Assembly: GCA_947425785.1 (NCBI GenBank)
Contig: CANEAY010000008.1
Span: 31,915-95,914, forward strand
Reading direction: 5' to 3'
DNA: 64,000 nt
From: an uncultured Pseudoflavonifractor sp.
GTDB lineage: Bacteria > Bacillota > Clostridia > Oscillospirales > Oscillospiraceae
Part shown: piece by piece, positions 33,575 through 41,574 of the stretch
How the letters are laid out: each line of letters starts with the position of its first letter
How positions within the stretch are numbered: the first letter of the stretch is position 1
Program-made: the position numbers and the translations under genes
The notes under the pieces: model-generated
The model's input: only the letters and a program-made list of their open reading frames with translations
Told to the model about the DNA's origin: nothing
The model's database searches: none

Positions 33575-35690
33575 AAAGGAACGCCTGCTCAAGGCCAAGA
33601 TCCCCGGCCCTGAGACGGGCATCGAGGTAAAGCACACCATCTGCGACATCTGCTGTCCCTCCTTCCACTGCGGCATCGACGCCTACGTGAAGGACGGCAA
33701 AGTCATCAAGATCGAGGGCACCGCCGACCACCCGGTGAACCACGGCCTGCTCTGCCCCAAGGGCCTGTCCAACCGGCAGTACATCTACCGGGACGACCGC
33801 ATCCGCACTCCCCTGCGCCGGGTGGGCGAACGGGGTGAGGGAAAATTTGAGCCCATCACCTGGGAGGAGGCCTACGCCGAGATCGCCCAGAAGCTGAACG
33901 CCATCAAGGCCGAGAGCGGCCCGGAGAGCGTGCTCTTCTACTCCGGCTACTCCAAGTGGTACCGGCCTTTCCTCCACCGCTTTACATATTCCTTCGGCTC
34001 CCCCAACTTCCTCACCGAGTCCAGCAGCTGTATGACCTCCACCTTCCTCAACTGGTGGGTCACCACCGGCAACCCCATGTGCTCCAGCGACGTATTAAAC
34101 TCCGGGGTGTTTCTGGGCTGGGCCTTTAACCCCTACTATTCCCGGCACATTGCCGCCCTCAACGTGGAAAAGCGGAAGGCCGAGGGCATGAAGGTCATCA
34201 TTGTCGATCCCCGCATCACCCCCGCCGCCCTCCATCTGGCAGACATCCACCTGCGTCCCCGGACGGGCACCGACGGCGCCGTGGCCCTGGGCCTGGCCCA
34301 CATCCTCATCCGGGACGGCAAGACCGACCAGGACTACATCGACAGATACGTCCACGGCTATCCCGAGTTCGCCGCCTATGTGAAGGACTTCACCCCCGAA
34401 AAGGTGGAGGAGCTCACCGGCGTTCCCGCTGGGCAACTGGAGGAGGCCGCCGCCCTCATCGCCGATAACCTGCCCCTATCCATCAACGAGAGTGCTGCCC
34501 CCCTGGCCCACCACCGCAACGGCTTCCAGAACTACCGGGCCATCATGGCCCTCTCCGCCATCCTGGGCTGCTTTGACCGCAAGGGCGGTCAGATCCCCAT
34601 CCAGTTCAGCTACAACTATCTCCCCGGCGGCTTCCCCACCAGGGAGGACGAGTTCATCATGGCTCACCACGACCGGGTGAAGGTTCCCGCCGTAGGGGCG
34701 GAGCGGTTCCCCATCTGGAACGACTTCATCCACGAGGCCCAGGCCAACGACCTGTCCCGCCAGATCGAGACCGGCAAGCCCTACCCCATCCGGGCCATGT
34801 TCGGCGTGGGCATGAACTACCGCATCTCCCCCGATGACGAGCGGCTGAAAAAGAACCTGATGAAGCTGGACTTCCTGGTGAACACCGAGCTGTTCCTCAC
34901 CGACACCTGCAAATTCTGCGACATCGTCCTGCCCGCCTGTACCTCCTTTGAGCGCAGTGAACTCAAGAGCTACGGCGGCGGCTATCTCTACTACACCAAG
35001 CCCGTCATCGACCGGCTCTACGACTCCCGCAGCGACGTGGAGATCCTCTGCGGCCTGGCCAAGGCCCTGGACATGGATGACGAACTGCTCGCCAAGGGCC
35101 CCGAGGCGTGTCTGGAGTATATCCTCCAAGACCTGCCCATCACCCTGGAGGAGCTGAAGGCCAGCGACAAGCCGGTGAAGGTGCCCGGCGTGGAGCCCTA
35201 TGTCCCCGGCACAATGCTGGAGAAGGGGCTGAACACCGCCAGCGGCAAATTCGAGCTCTATTCTCTGGCCATTGAGAAGCACCCCGGCTTCGATCCCCTG
35301 CCCACCTACCGTCCTCCCTACGAGGATCGGCCGGACAGCGACCTGCCCATGGTGCTCTCCTCCTCTCCTCGGATCCCCAACGTGCTCCACTCCCGGCTCC
35401 ACAAGGTGCCCTGGAACCGCTCCCTGCGGCCGGAACCCACGGCGGACATGAGCTACGAGGACGCCGCCAGGCTGGGGGTAGTCCAGGGCGATACCATCGA
35501 GATCTCCTCCCACCAGGGCTCCATCCGGGTCAAGGTCAACCTGACCCACAAGGCCGAGCCCGGGGTGGTCTGCCTCTACCACGGCTACGCCGAGGCCGAC
35601 GTCAACTCCCTCACCGACAATGAGATCCTGGATCCCTACTCCGGCTTCCCCACCTATCGGGAAACCCGAGTGAGCGTAAAGAAGGTGTAA
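33567..35690 (+). CDS. Molybdopterin-dependent oxidoreductase (DMSO reductase family), catalytic subunit
   Basis: A 707-residue Mo/W-bisMGD enzyme. An N-terminal [4Fe-4S] site is formed by C26-x2-C29-x5-C35-x27-C63. C155 in SSSCMTSTF sits where the metal ligand is expected, suggesting cysteine ligation. The C-terminal molybdopterin dinucleotide-binding domain starts near 610 (LPMVLSSSPRIPNVLHSR). There is no twin-arginine signal, so it is cytoplasmic. The substrate is unknown; relatives include formate dehydrogenases, acetylene hydratase and aromatic dehydroxylases. ATG 33567 follows GGAGG and overlaps the FAD gene. Confidence 0.88.
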   Translation: MDEKERLLKAKIPGPETGIEVKHTICDICCPSFHCGIDAYVKDGKVIKIEGTADHPVNHGLLCPKGLSNRQYIYRDDRIRTPLRRVGERGEGKFEPITWEEAYAEIAQKLNAIKAESGPESVLFYSGYSKWYRPFLHRFTYSFGSPNFLTESSSCMTSTFLNWWVTTGNPMCSSDVLNSGVFLGWAFNPYYSRHIAALNVEKRKAEGMKVIIVDPRITPAALHLADIHLRPRTGTDGAVALGLAHILIRDGKTDQDYIDRYVHGYPEFAAYVKDFTPEKVEELTGVPAGQLEEAAALIADNLPLSINESAAPLAHHRNGFQNYRAIMALSAILGCFDRKGGQIPIQFSYNYLPGGFPTREDEFIMAHHDRVKVPAVGAERFPIWNDFIHEAQANDLSRQIETGKPYPIRAMFGVGMNYRISPDDERLKKNLMKLDFLVNTELFLTDTCKFCDIVLPACTSFERSELKSYGGGYLYYTKPVIDRLYDSRSDVEILCGLAKALDMDDELLAKGPEACLEYILQDLPITLEELKASDKPVKVPGVEPYVPGTMLEKGLNTASGKFELYSLAIEKHPGFDPLPTYRPPYEDRPDSDLPMVLSSSPRIPNVLHSRLHKVPWNRSLRPEPTADMSYEDAARLGVVQGDTIEISSHQGSIRVKVNLTHKAEPGVVCLYHGYAEADVNSLTDNEILDPYSGFPTYRETRVSVKKV

Positions 35691-35694
35691 CGCC

Positions 35695-36210
35695 ATGGAA
35701 AAGATGATCTTTGACTTTGACTCCTCCAAGTGCACCGCCTGTCAGGCCTGCGTCATGGCCTGTTTCGACCAGAACGACATTGACGCCCTCCACGGCCAGC
35801 ATCCCTTCCGCAACGCCGCGGAGTTGGAGTCCCAAGAGAAGGGCAAGCCCCGGTTCAGCTTTCTGTCGGTGGCCTGTATGCACTGTGACGACGCCCCTTG
35901 TGTTATGGGCTGTCCCTCCGCCTGTCTCTACAAAGACCCGGAGAGCGGCCTGACCCTCTTTGACAACACCAACTGTATCGGCTGTCACTCCTGTGCCATG
36001 GCCTGTCCCTTCGGCGCCCCCTCCTTTAACGAAGAGGGCAAGATGGTCAAGTGCGACGGCTGTATCGAGCGGCTCCGCCACGGGCTCATCCCCGCCTGTG
36101 TCCGGGTCTGCCCCAGCGGTGCCCTCACCTGCGTCCCCGAAAGCCAGTACCACCAGGTGCAGAGCGAAAAGTCCCTTCGTGCCCTGTCCAAACAGCTCCT
36201 GAAGGACTGA
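35695..36210 (+). CDS. Four-cluster [4Fe-4S] electron-transfer subunit
   Basis: A 171-residue DmsB/HydN-type ferredoxin subunit with sixteen cysteines in four groups (CTACQACVMAC, CMHCDDAPCVMGC, CIGCHSCAMAC and CDGC...CVRVC), enough for four [4Fe-4S] clusters. It starts four bases after the Mo subunit stops. It would wire electrons between the FAD protein and the Mo site. No signal peptide or membrane anchor is visible, so the complex should be soluble. Confidence 0.92.
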   Translation: MEKMIFDFDSSKCTACQACVMACFDQNDIDALHGQHPFRNAAELESQEKGKPRFSFLSVACMHCDDAPCVMGCPSACLYKDPESGLTLFDNTNCIGCHSCAMACPFGAPSFNEEGKMVKCDGCIERLRHGLIPACVRVCPSGALTCVPESQYHQVQSEKSLRALSKQLLKD

Positions 36211-36283
36211 ACCAAGCGTTCCACGCGGATTAGAAGGCGGCACTTCCAACCCGTATATGTGTATAAAGAAAGGGAGGTTCCTC

Positions 36284-37645
36284 ATGAACGAAAACACACG
36301 GCTCGAGTTTCGCTTCGGTTTCTTCGGTAAACTGATCCCCCTCCTCGTCGCCATTGCCTTTATCATCTATGCCGCTGTCAACGGCTCCAACGTCAACGGC
36401 TATGTGGTGGCCTTCTTCATGGCCGTCATTCTGGGCATCGTTGTGGCCAAGGACGAAAAGGCTTACGGCCAGGCCATTATCTCCGGCCTGACCAAGCCCA
36501 TGTTCCCCGTCATAGCCCTGGCGGTCATCCTGGCCGCCATCTCCGGCAAGCTGATCTCCGGCAGCGGCATGGTGCAGACCATCGCGGCCTACGCCGTCCA
36601 GGCCGGCTTCACCGGCAAGCTCTTTGCCGCCGCCACCTTCCTCATCACCTGCCTGCTGGCCTTCTCCACCGGCACCTCGGTGGGCACCTACATGGTGGTC
36701 ATCCCCATCCTGTTCCCCGTGGGCGTTATGACCGGCGTGGCTCCCATCTACATGATCGGCGCCATTGTCTCCGGCGCGGCCTTCGGTGACAACCTGGCCC
36801 CCATCTCCGACACCACCATCGCCTCCGCCACCACCCAGGAGGCGGAGCTGGGCAAGGTGGTGCGCACCCGCATCAAGTACTCCATCCCCGCGGCCATCGC
36901 CGCCCTGGTGTGCTTCCTGCTGTTCACCAAGACCGAGGTCAGCGCCGCCGCTCTGGAGGCCGCCCAGGTCTCCCCCAAGCCCCTGTCTCTGGTGATGCTG
37001 GCTGTGCCCATCGTCATCATCGCCCTGTGCCTGATGCAGAAGCACCTCATCACCGCTCTGGCCTGGGGCGTCATCGCCGGTATCATCGCCGGCCTGGTCA
37101 GCGGCATCTACACCTTCTCCTCCCTGCTCAGCTTCCCCGGCGGCTTCGCCGTGGCCGGCCTGCTCACCGAGGCCATCACCGGCTGCATGGGCACCGTGGC
37201 CATGCTCATCGCCGTCTTTGCCATGCTGGGCATCCTGGAGAAGAGCGGCCTGTTTGAGGACATCGGCAAGGCTCTGGCCGGCTTCGCCAAAGGCCCCGCC
37301 AGCACCGAGGTCACCATCATCGGCTGCGTGGGCCTTCTGAGCATGATCACCGGCGTCATCTCTGTGGCCATCGTGGCCATGGGCGACCTGGTCAAGGAAC
37401 TGGGCGAGAAGAATGGCCTGGATCCCTACCGCCGGGCCAACCTGATGGACTGCACTGGCTGCGTGTTCTGCTTCCTGGCCCCCTGGACTGTCCACTGCGT
37501 CATCCCCGCCATGAAGGCCGCCGAGTTCGGCGAGGCCTTCGCCGTGGCCCCCGCCTCCATCCCCTTTGTCAACTTCTACTCTCTGGCCATGGCGGTCATC
37601 CTGGTGGTCTCCGTGATCACCGGCTACGGCAGAAAGACCAAGTAA
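36284..37645 (+). CDS. NhaC-family Na+/H+ antiporter-type transporter
   Basis: A 453-residue membrane protein with ten to twelve helices. The segment GAAFGDNLAPISDTTIASAT is the hallmark of the NhaC/ion-antiporter group. ATG 36284 follows AGGGAGG. It lies 73 bases after the Fe-S gene with no terminator or clear promoter between, so it may be part of the same operon. NhaC relatives include substrate/product antiporters (for example malate-lactate exchangers), so it may move the substrate of the Mo enzyme; this is inference. Confidence 0.87.
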   Translation: MNENTRLEFRFGFFGKLIPLLVAIAFIIYAAVNGSNVNGYVVAFFMAVILGIVVAKDEKAYGQAIISGLTKPMFPVIALAVILAAISGKLISGSGMVQTIAAYAVQAGFTGKLFAAATFLITCLLAFSTGTSVGTYMVVIPILFPVGVMTGVAPIYMIGAIVSGAAFGDNLAPISDTTIASATTQEAELGKVVRTRIKYSIPAAIAALVCFLLFTKTEVSAAALEAAQVSPKPLSLVMLAVPIVIIALCLMQKHLITALAWGVIAGIIAGLVSGIYTFSSLLSFPGGFAVAGLLTEAITGCMGTVAMLIAVFAMLGILEKSGLFEDIGKALAGFAKGPASTEVTIIGCVGLLSMITGVISVAIVAMGDLVKELGEKNGLDPYRRANLMDCTGCVFCFLAPWTVHCVIPAMKAAEFGEAFAVAPASIPFVNFYSLAMAVILVVSVITGYGRKTK

Positions 37646-37701
37646 AAAATCCTGTTCCTGACATCCAAATTGCCGCCTATCTGTAATCCCTTCAAGCATA
37701 T

Positions 37702-37743
37702 AAAAACAGCGCCCTCTTCCTTGGGGAAGAGGGCGCTGTTTTT
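37702..37743. terminator. Strong bidirectional terminator between the NhaC gene and purA
   Basis: AAAAACAGCGCCCTCTTCC and its complement pair perfectly over 19 bases around TTGG. Confidence 0.95.
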
Positions 37744-37749
37744 ATCCTT

Positions 37750-39033
37750 TCAGTGCAGGTCGATGATCTCGTGGCGTTTTGGCCCGGTGGAGACGATCCT
37801 GATGGGCGCGCCGATCTCCTTCTCGATAAACCGCACGTACCCCTGGGCCTCCCGGGGCAATTTGTCAAAATCGGTGATGCCCCGGATATCGCATTTCCAG
37901 CCCGGCAAGGTCTCATAGACCGGCTTGGCCCGCTCCAGCTGGGCGGACACTGGGAACTGCCGGGTCACTTTTCCATCAATGTCATAGCCCACGCAGACCT
38001 TGATCTCATCCAGATATCCCAGGCAGTCGATGGCGGTGAGGGCCACCTCCGTGGCCCCCTGCACCATGCAGCCGTACCGGCTGGCCACCGCATCGTACCA
38101 GCCCACCCGGCGGGGCCGTCCCGTGGTGGCGCCGAACTCCCCCTTGTCGCCGCCCCGGCGGCGCAGTTCCTCCCCTTCGGCCCCCTTCAGCTCACTGACA
38201 AAGGGCTCCACATCGGCGCCCACACTGGAGGAGTATGCCTTGCTGACACAAACCACGTCCTTGATCGCGGTAACAGGCACACCGCCGCCCACGGAACCAA
38301 AGCCCGCCAAGGTGTGGGAGGAGGTGGTGTAGGGATAGATGCCGTAAATGGGATCCTTCATAGACCCCAGCTGTCCCTCCAAAAGAATGGTCTTATCCTG
38401 GGCCAGAGCCTGGTGGACAAATGCCACACTGTCCCCCACATAGGGCAGGATGGCCTCCCGGCTCTCCATAAGGCCGTCAAAGAGGGCCTTGGGCTCCAGC
38501 GGCTTCTGCTTGTAAAGGTGTACCCACAGCACGTTTTTCAGCTCACAGACCTGTTCCAGCCGCTCCATGAGCCGCTTTTCGTCAAACAGGTCGGCAATTT
38601 GGATGCCCACTTTGGCGTATTTGTCGGCGTAAAAGGGAGCGATGCCGGACTTGGTGGAGCCGAAGGCGTGGCCCGCCAGCCGGGCCTCCTCATAGGTGTC
38701 CTGGAGCGTGTGGTATGGCATGAGCAGCTGGGTGCGCTGATCCACCAGCACACGAGGAGCTGGAACGCCTCCAACCTCCAATTCCCGCAGTTCGGCCAGG
38801 AACTTCGCCACATCCAGCGCCACTCCGGGGCCGATCACGTTGGTGGTGTGGGGGTAAAACACCCCCGATGGGAGCTGATGGAGGGCATAGCGGCCATAAT
38901 CGCAGATAATGGTGTGCCCCGCGTTGGCCCCGCCCTGAAAACGGATGACTACGTCGGACTTCTCTGCCATCAGGTCGGTGATCTTCCCCTTTCCCTCGTC
39001 GCCCCAGTTGGCGCCTACGATCGCTTTGACCAT
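37750..39033 (-). CDS. purA: Adenylosuccinate synthetase
   Basis: A 427-residue enzyme that joins IMP and aspartate with GTP, the first step from IMP to AMP. The N-terminal signature GANWGDEGKGKITD and the GTP/IMP segments GGANAGHTI and STKSGIAPFYADK are intact. ATG 39033 is chosen because of GGAGGTAACGAAT before it and because it gives the standard N-terminus; an ATG at 39132 lies upstream of the transcription start. Monocistronic with its own promoter. Confidence 0.97.
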   Translation of the reverse strand: MVKAIVGANWGDEGKGKITDLMAEKSDVVIRFQGGANAGHTIICDYGRYALHQLPSGVFYPHTTNVIGPGVALDVAKFLAELRELEVGGVPAPRVLVDQRTQLLMPYHTLQDTYEEARLAGHAFGSTKSGIAPFYADKYAKVGIQIADLFDEKRLMERLEQVCELKNVLWVHLYKQKPLEPKALFDGLMESREAILPYVGDSVAFVHQALAQDKTILLEGQLGSMKDPIYGIYPYTTSSHTLAGFGSVGGGVPVTAIKDVVCVSKAYSSSVGADVEPFVSELKGAEGEELRRRGGDKGEFGATTGRPRRVGWYDAVASRYGCMVQGATEVALTAIDCLGYLDEIKVCVGYDIDGKVTRQFPVSAQLERAKPVYETLPGWKCDIRGITDFDKLPREAQGYVRFIEKEIGAPIRIVSTGPKRHEIIDLH

Positions 39034-39108
39034 ATTCGTTACCTCCGGCCCGGGGATTCGCAACCCTTGGGTTTGCCTTTTCGGGGGCCCATAACGAACA
39101 ACGGAGCC

Positions 39109-39137
39109 ATTATAGTCCCATCGAATTCCCAATGCAA
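39109..39137 (-). promoter_or_regulatory. Promoter of purA
   Basis: Minus-strand TTGCAT (39132-39137) and TATAAT (39109-39114), spacer 17. A PurBox-like half site (ACGAACAAC) lies in the leader at 39094-39102, but no partner was seen. Confidence 0.8.
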
Positions 39138-39187
39138 GAGTTTTTTCATCCCACCTTTCAGAAGACAGAAAAGGTCAAAAAAAGCCC

Positions 39188-39216
39188 TTGCCTTTTACGG
39201 ATAAATATGCTAATAT
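39188..39216 (+). promoter_or_regulatory. Promoter of the tRNA-Gly gene
   Basis: TTGCCT (39188-39193) and TAATAT (39211-39216), spacer 17. Confidence 0.6.
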
Positions 39217-39248
39217 ATATAAGCTGTTTCACCTAAACAGCAGGCCGT

Positions 39249-39322
39249 GCAGGTGTAGTTCAATGGTAGAATGTCAGCTTCCCAAGCTGAACACGGGGGT
39301 TCGATTCCCCTCACCTGCTCCA
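39249..39322 (+). tRNA. tRNA-Gly (anticodon CCC)
   Basis: A complete 74-base cloverleaf. The acceptor stem is GCAGGTG/CACCTGC, the anticodon loop TTCCCAA gives CCC (reads GGG), the T arm is GGGGGTTCGATTCCCC, and CCA is encoded. It is a single-gene unit. Confidence 0.95.
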
Positions 39323-39323
39323 G

Positions 39324-39366
39324 TCCGCAAAGTCTTGATATACAAGGCTTTGCGGATTTTATTTTT
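39324..39366 (+). terminator. Terminator after tRNA-Gly
   Basis: TCCGCAAAG pairs with CTTTGCGGA, with an inner CTTG/CAAG pairing, followed by T-rich sequence. Confidence 0.85.
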
Positions 39367-39440
39367 CTTCTTGATCGTTCATTTTCCCTGAAAAACAAGA
39401 AATTGGTACGCTATTGCTGCGAAAAATCAGTGGAGGACAA

Positions 39441-39887
39441 ATGGAAATACGGGAGCTCAAGGACAACAAACGGGACTATATGTGGCTCCTGCTCCTCGCG
39501 GATGAGCAGGAGGATATGGTGGAGAAATACCTGGACAAGGGCACTATGTTCCTCCTGGAAGATGGCGCGCCCAAAGCCGAGTGTATTGTGACAGACGAAG
39601 GCGGCGGCATATTGGAGATCAAAAACATTGCCGTAAGACCGGAAGCCCAGGGCAAAGGGTACGGCAGGGCACTCCTTCAGTTCGTTGAAGACCATTACAG
39701 GGGGCGCTTTCACACCCTTCAGGCAGGTACAGGGGACAGCCCCCTTACCATTCCCTTTTACCAAAAGTGCGGCTTCTCAGAGAGCCACCGGGTAAAAAAC
39801 TTCTTCTTAGACCACTACGACCACCCTATTATTGAGGACGGTGTCCTGCTTACAGATATGGTCTATCTGCGAAAGGCCATAGGATGA
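39441..39887 (+). CDS. GNAT-family N-acetyltransferase
   Basis: A 148-residue acetyltransferase. The acetyl-CoA-binding motif A is visible as IKNIAVRPEAQGKGYGRALLQF (about 64-85; the QGKGYGRA part is the pyrophosphate loop). The acceptor is unknown. ATG 39441 follows GGAGG by five bases; a longer frame from 39414 has no ribosome binding site. It stands alone between the tRNA and a CofE-like gene. Confidence 0.85.
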   Translation: MEIRELKDNKRDYMWLLLLADEQEDMVEKYLDKGTMFLLEDGAPKAECIVTDEGGGILEIKNIAVRPEAQGKGYGRALLQFVEDHYRGRFHTLQAGTGDSPLTIPFYQKCGFSESHRVKNFFLDHYDHPIIEDGVLLTDMVYLRKAIG

Positions 39888-39947
39888 CAACTTTGGTTCG
39901 TCCCGGCCTTTGATCAAAAATTCAGCGGGGATATCTTCCCTTTTTTC

Positions 39948-39976
39948 TTTACTTTTTCTCTGGTTTTGGATATAAT
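39948..39976 (+). promoter_or_regulatory. Promoter of the CofE-like gene
   Basis: TTTACT (39948-39953) and TATAAT (39971-39976), spacer 17. Confidence 0.6.
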
Positions 39977-40029
39977 TAGTGTGTATGTGATTTTGAACCT
40001 TTAATCTTTCAAGTCAGGAGTGTTTTATT

Positions 40030-41223
40030 ATGAGCCGTATGGTCGGTACTGTTTCCCGGGGCGTACGCGCGCCCATCATCCGAGAGGGGGACGACCTGGC
40101 CGCTATCGTCACCCAGTCCGTACTGGACGCCGCCAAGGACGAGGGCTTTTCCTTCCATGACCGGGACGTGATTGCCATGACCGAGGCCATCGTGGCCCGG
40201 GCCCAGGGCAACTACGCCACTGTGGAGCACATCGCCGCCGACGTCCGGGCCAAGCTGGGCGGCGGCACTGTGGGCGTCGTGTTCCCCATCCTCAGCCGCA
40301 ACCGCTTCGCCATCTGCCTGCGGGGCATCGCCAAGGGCTGCAAAAAAGTCGTTCTGCTCCTCTCCTATCCCTCCGACGAGGTGGGCAACCACCTCATCTC
40401 CGTGGAAGCCATGGATGAAAAGGGCGTCGACCCCTACAAGGACGTTCTCACGCTGGCCAAATACCGGGAGCTCTTTGGCTACGAAAAGCACCCCTTCACC
40501 GGCGTGGACTATGTGGAGTACTATGAGAGTCTCATCAAGGACTGCGGCGCCGAGGTGGAGATCATCTTCGCCAATGACCCCCGGGCCGTGCTCTCCTACA
40601 CCAAGGACGTCATCACCTGTGATATCCATACCCGCGCCCGCTCCAAGCGGCTTTTGAAGGCCGCCGGCGGAGAGCGCGTCCTGGGCCTGGACGACATCCT
40701 CACCGCCCCGGTAAACGGCAGCGGCTACAACGAAAACTACGGCCTGTTGGGCTCCAACAAGGCCACCGAGGACAAGGTCAAGCTCTTCCCCCGGGACGCC
40801 CAGGGCCTGGTGGAGGATATTCAGAAACGGATGCTGAACGCCACCGGCAAGCACGTGGAGGTCATGGTCTACGGCGACGGCGCCTTCAAGGATCCCATCG
40901 GCAAGATCTGGGAGCTGGCCGACCCGGTGGTCTCCCCCTTCCACACCGCCGGTCTGGAGGGCACCCCCAACGAGCTGAAGCTGAAATACCTGGCAGACAA
41001 TGACTTCGGCCACCTGTCCGGGGCGGAGCTGAAGGCCGCCATCGACGGAGCCATCAAGAAGAAGGACGCCGATCTGAAGGGCAGTATGGCCTCCGAGGGC
41101 ACCACCCCCCGCCGGCTCACCGACCTCATCGGCTCCCTGTGCGACCTGACCTCCGGCTCCGGCGACAAGGGCACCCCCATCGTCCTCATCCAGGGCTACT
41201 TCGACAACTACACCACGGAATAA
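40030..41223 (+). CDS. CofE-like (F420-0:gamma-glutamyl ligase family) protein
   Basis: A 397-residue protein of the CofE fold, which in methanogens and actinobacteria adds glutamate to coenzyme F420-0. Family features are the early REGDDLAAIV and DRDVIAMTEAIVAR segments and the long central region. It is longer than archaeal CofE (about 250). No other F420 gene is in this window, and Clostridia of this group are not known to make F420, so the true acceptor is probably something else. ATG 40030 follows AGGAG. Monocistronic. Confidence 0.75.
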   Translation: MSRMVGTVSRGVRAPIIREGDDLAAIVTQSVLDAAKDEGFSFHDRDVIAMTEAIVARAQGNYATVEHIAADVRAKLGGGTVGVVFPILSRNRFAICLRGIAKGCKKVVLLLSYPSDEVGNHLISVEAMDEKGVDPYKDVLTLAKYRELFGYEKHPFTGVDYVEYYESLIKDCGAEVEIIFANDPRAVLSYTKDVITCDIHTRARSKRLLKAAGGERVLGLDDILTAPVNGSGYNENYGLLGSNKATEDKVKLFPRDAQGLVEDIQKRMLNATGKHVEVMVYGDGAFKDPIGKIWELADPVVSPFHTAGLEGTPNELKLKYLADNDFGHLSGAELKAAIDGAIKKKDADLKGSMASEGTTPRRLTDLIGSLCDLTSGSGDKGTPIVLIQGYFDNYTTE

Positions 41224-41230
41224 ACACTAA

Positions 41231-41267
41231 AGAATGGGCTGGCCTTTTGAGGCCAGCCCATTCTTTG
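41231..41267. terminator. Bidirectional terminator
   Basis: AGAATGGGCTGGCC pairs with GGCCAGCCCATTCT around TTTTGA. It serves the convergent CofE-like gene and 55-residue gene. Confidence 0.9.
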
Positions 41268-41438
41268 TCACAGCGACGCCCGCACCCGGTCTGCCGCGTC
41301 CATCAGCTCCTGGAAGTTGTCCGGGTAGTGATCCATAGCCCGGATACCGTCCTGTATCTCCTGGGGCAGGCCCTTGAAATAGGCCTCCGCCCTGGGATCC
41401 GCCGGCAGAAATACATACTGACCCTTATCATCCCGCAT
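41268..41438 (-). CDS. Small hypothetical protein (55 residues)
   Basis: Not recognised. The product (start MRDDKGQYVFLPADPRAE) is acidic, soluble, and has a helical C-terminal half with EIQDGIRAMDHYPDNFQELMD visible in two short helices. ATG 41438 has AAGGAGG eight bases upstream, a better site than the in-frame ATG at 41462. A strong ribosome binding site and a terminator right after the stop support it as a real gene. Similar small helical proteins occur widely in Clostridia, but no function is known to me. Confidence 0.65.
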   Translation of the reverse strand: MRDDKGQYVFLPADPRAEAYFKGLPQEIQDGIRAMDHYPDNFQELMDAADRVRASL

Positions 41439-41504
41439 GGCTCCCGCCTCCTTTTCTCTCAAACAAATCTTTTCCTTTTCCGCCCCTCCCTATGCAGGCT
41501 CATC

Positions 41505-41533
41505 TTTACAAAATCTCCCTCTTCCGCTATAAT
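41505..41533 (+). promoter_or_regulatory. Promoter of the rlmI-like gene
   Basis: TTTACA (41505-41510) and TATAAT (41528-41533), spacer 17. Confidence 0.8.
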
Positions 41534-41574
41534 CTCCATTGAAAAAAATCACCCGATGAACAGGAGCCTTTGCC

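Noticed and set aside
39091..39105. PurBox pair controlling purA
   Set aside because: One half-site-like match only, with three mismatches and no second box at the expected distance.
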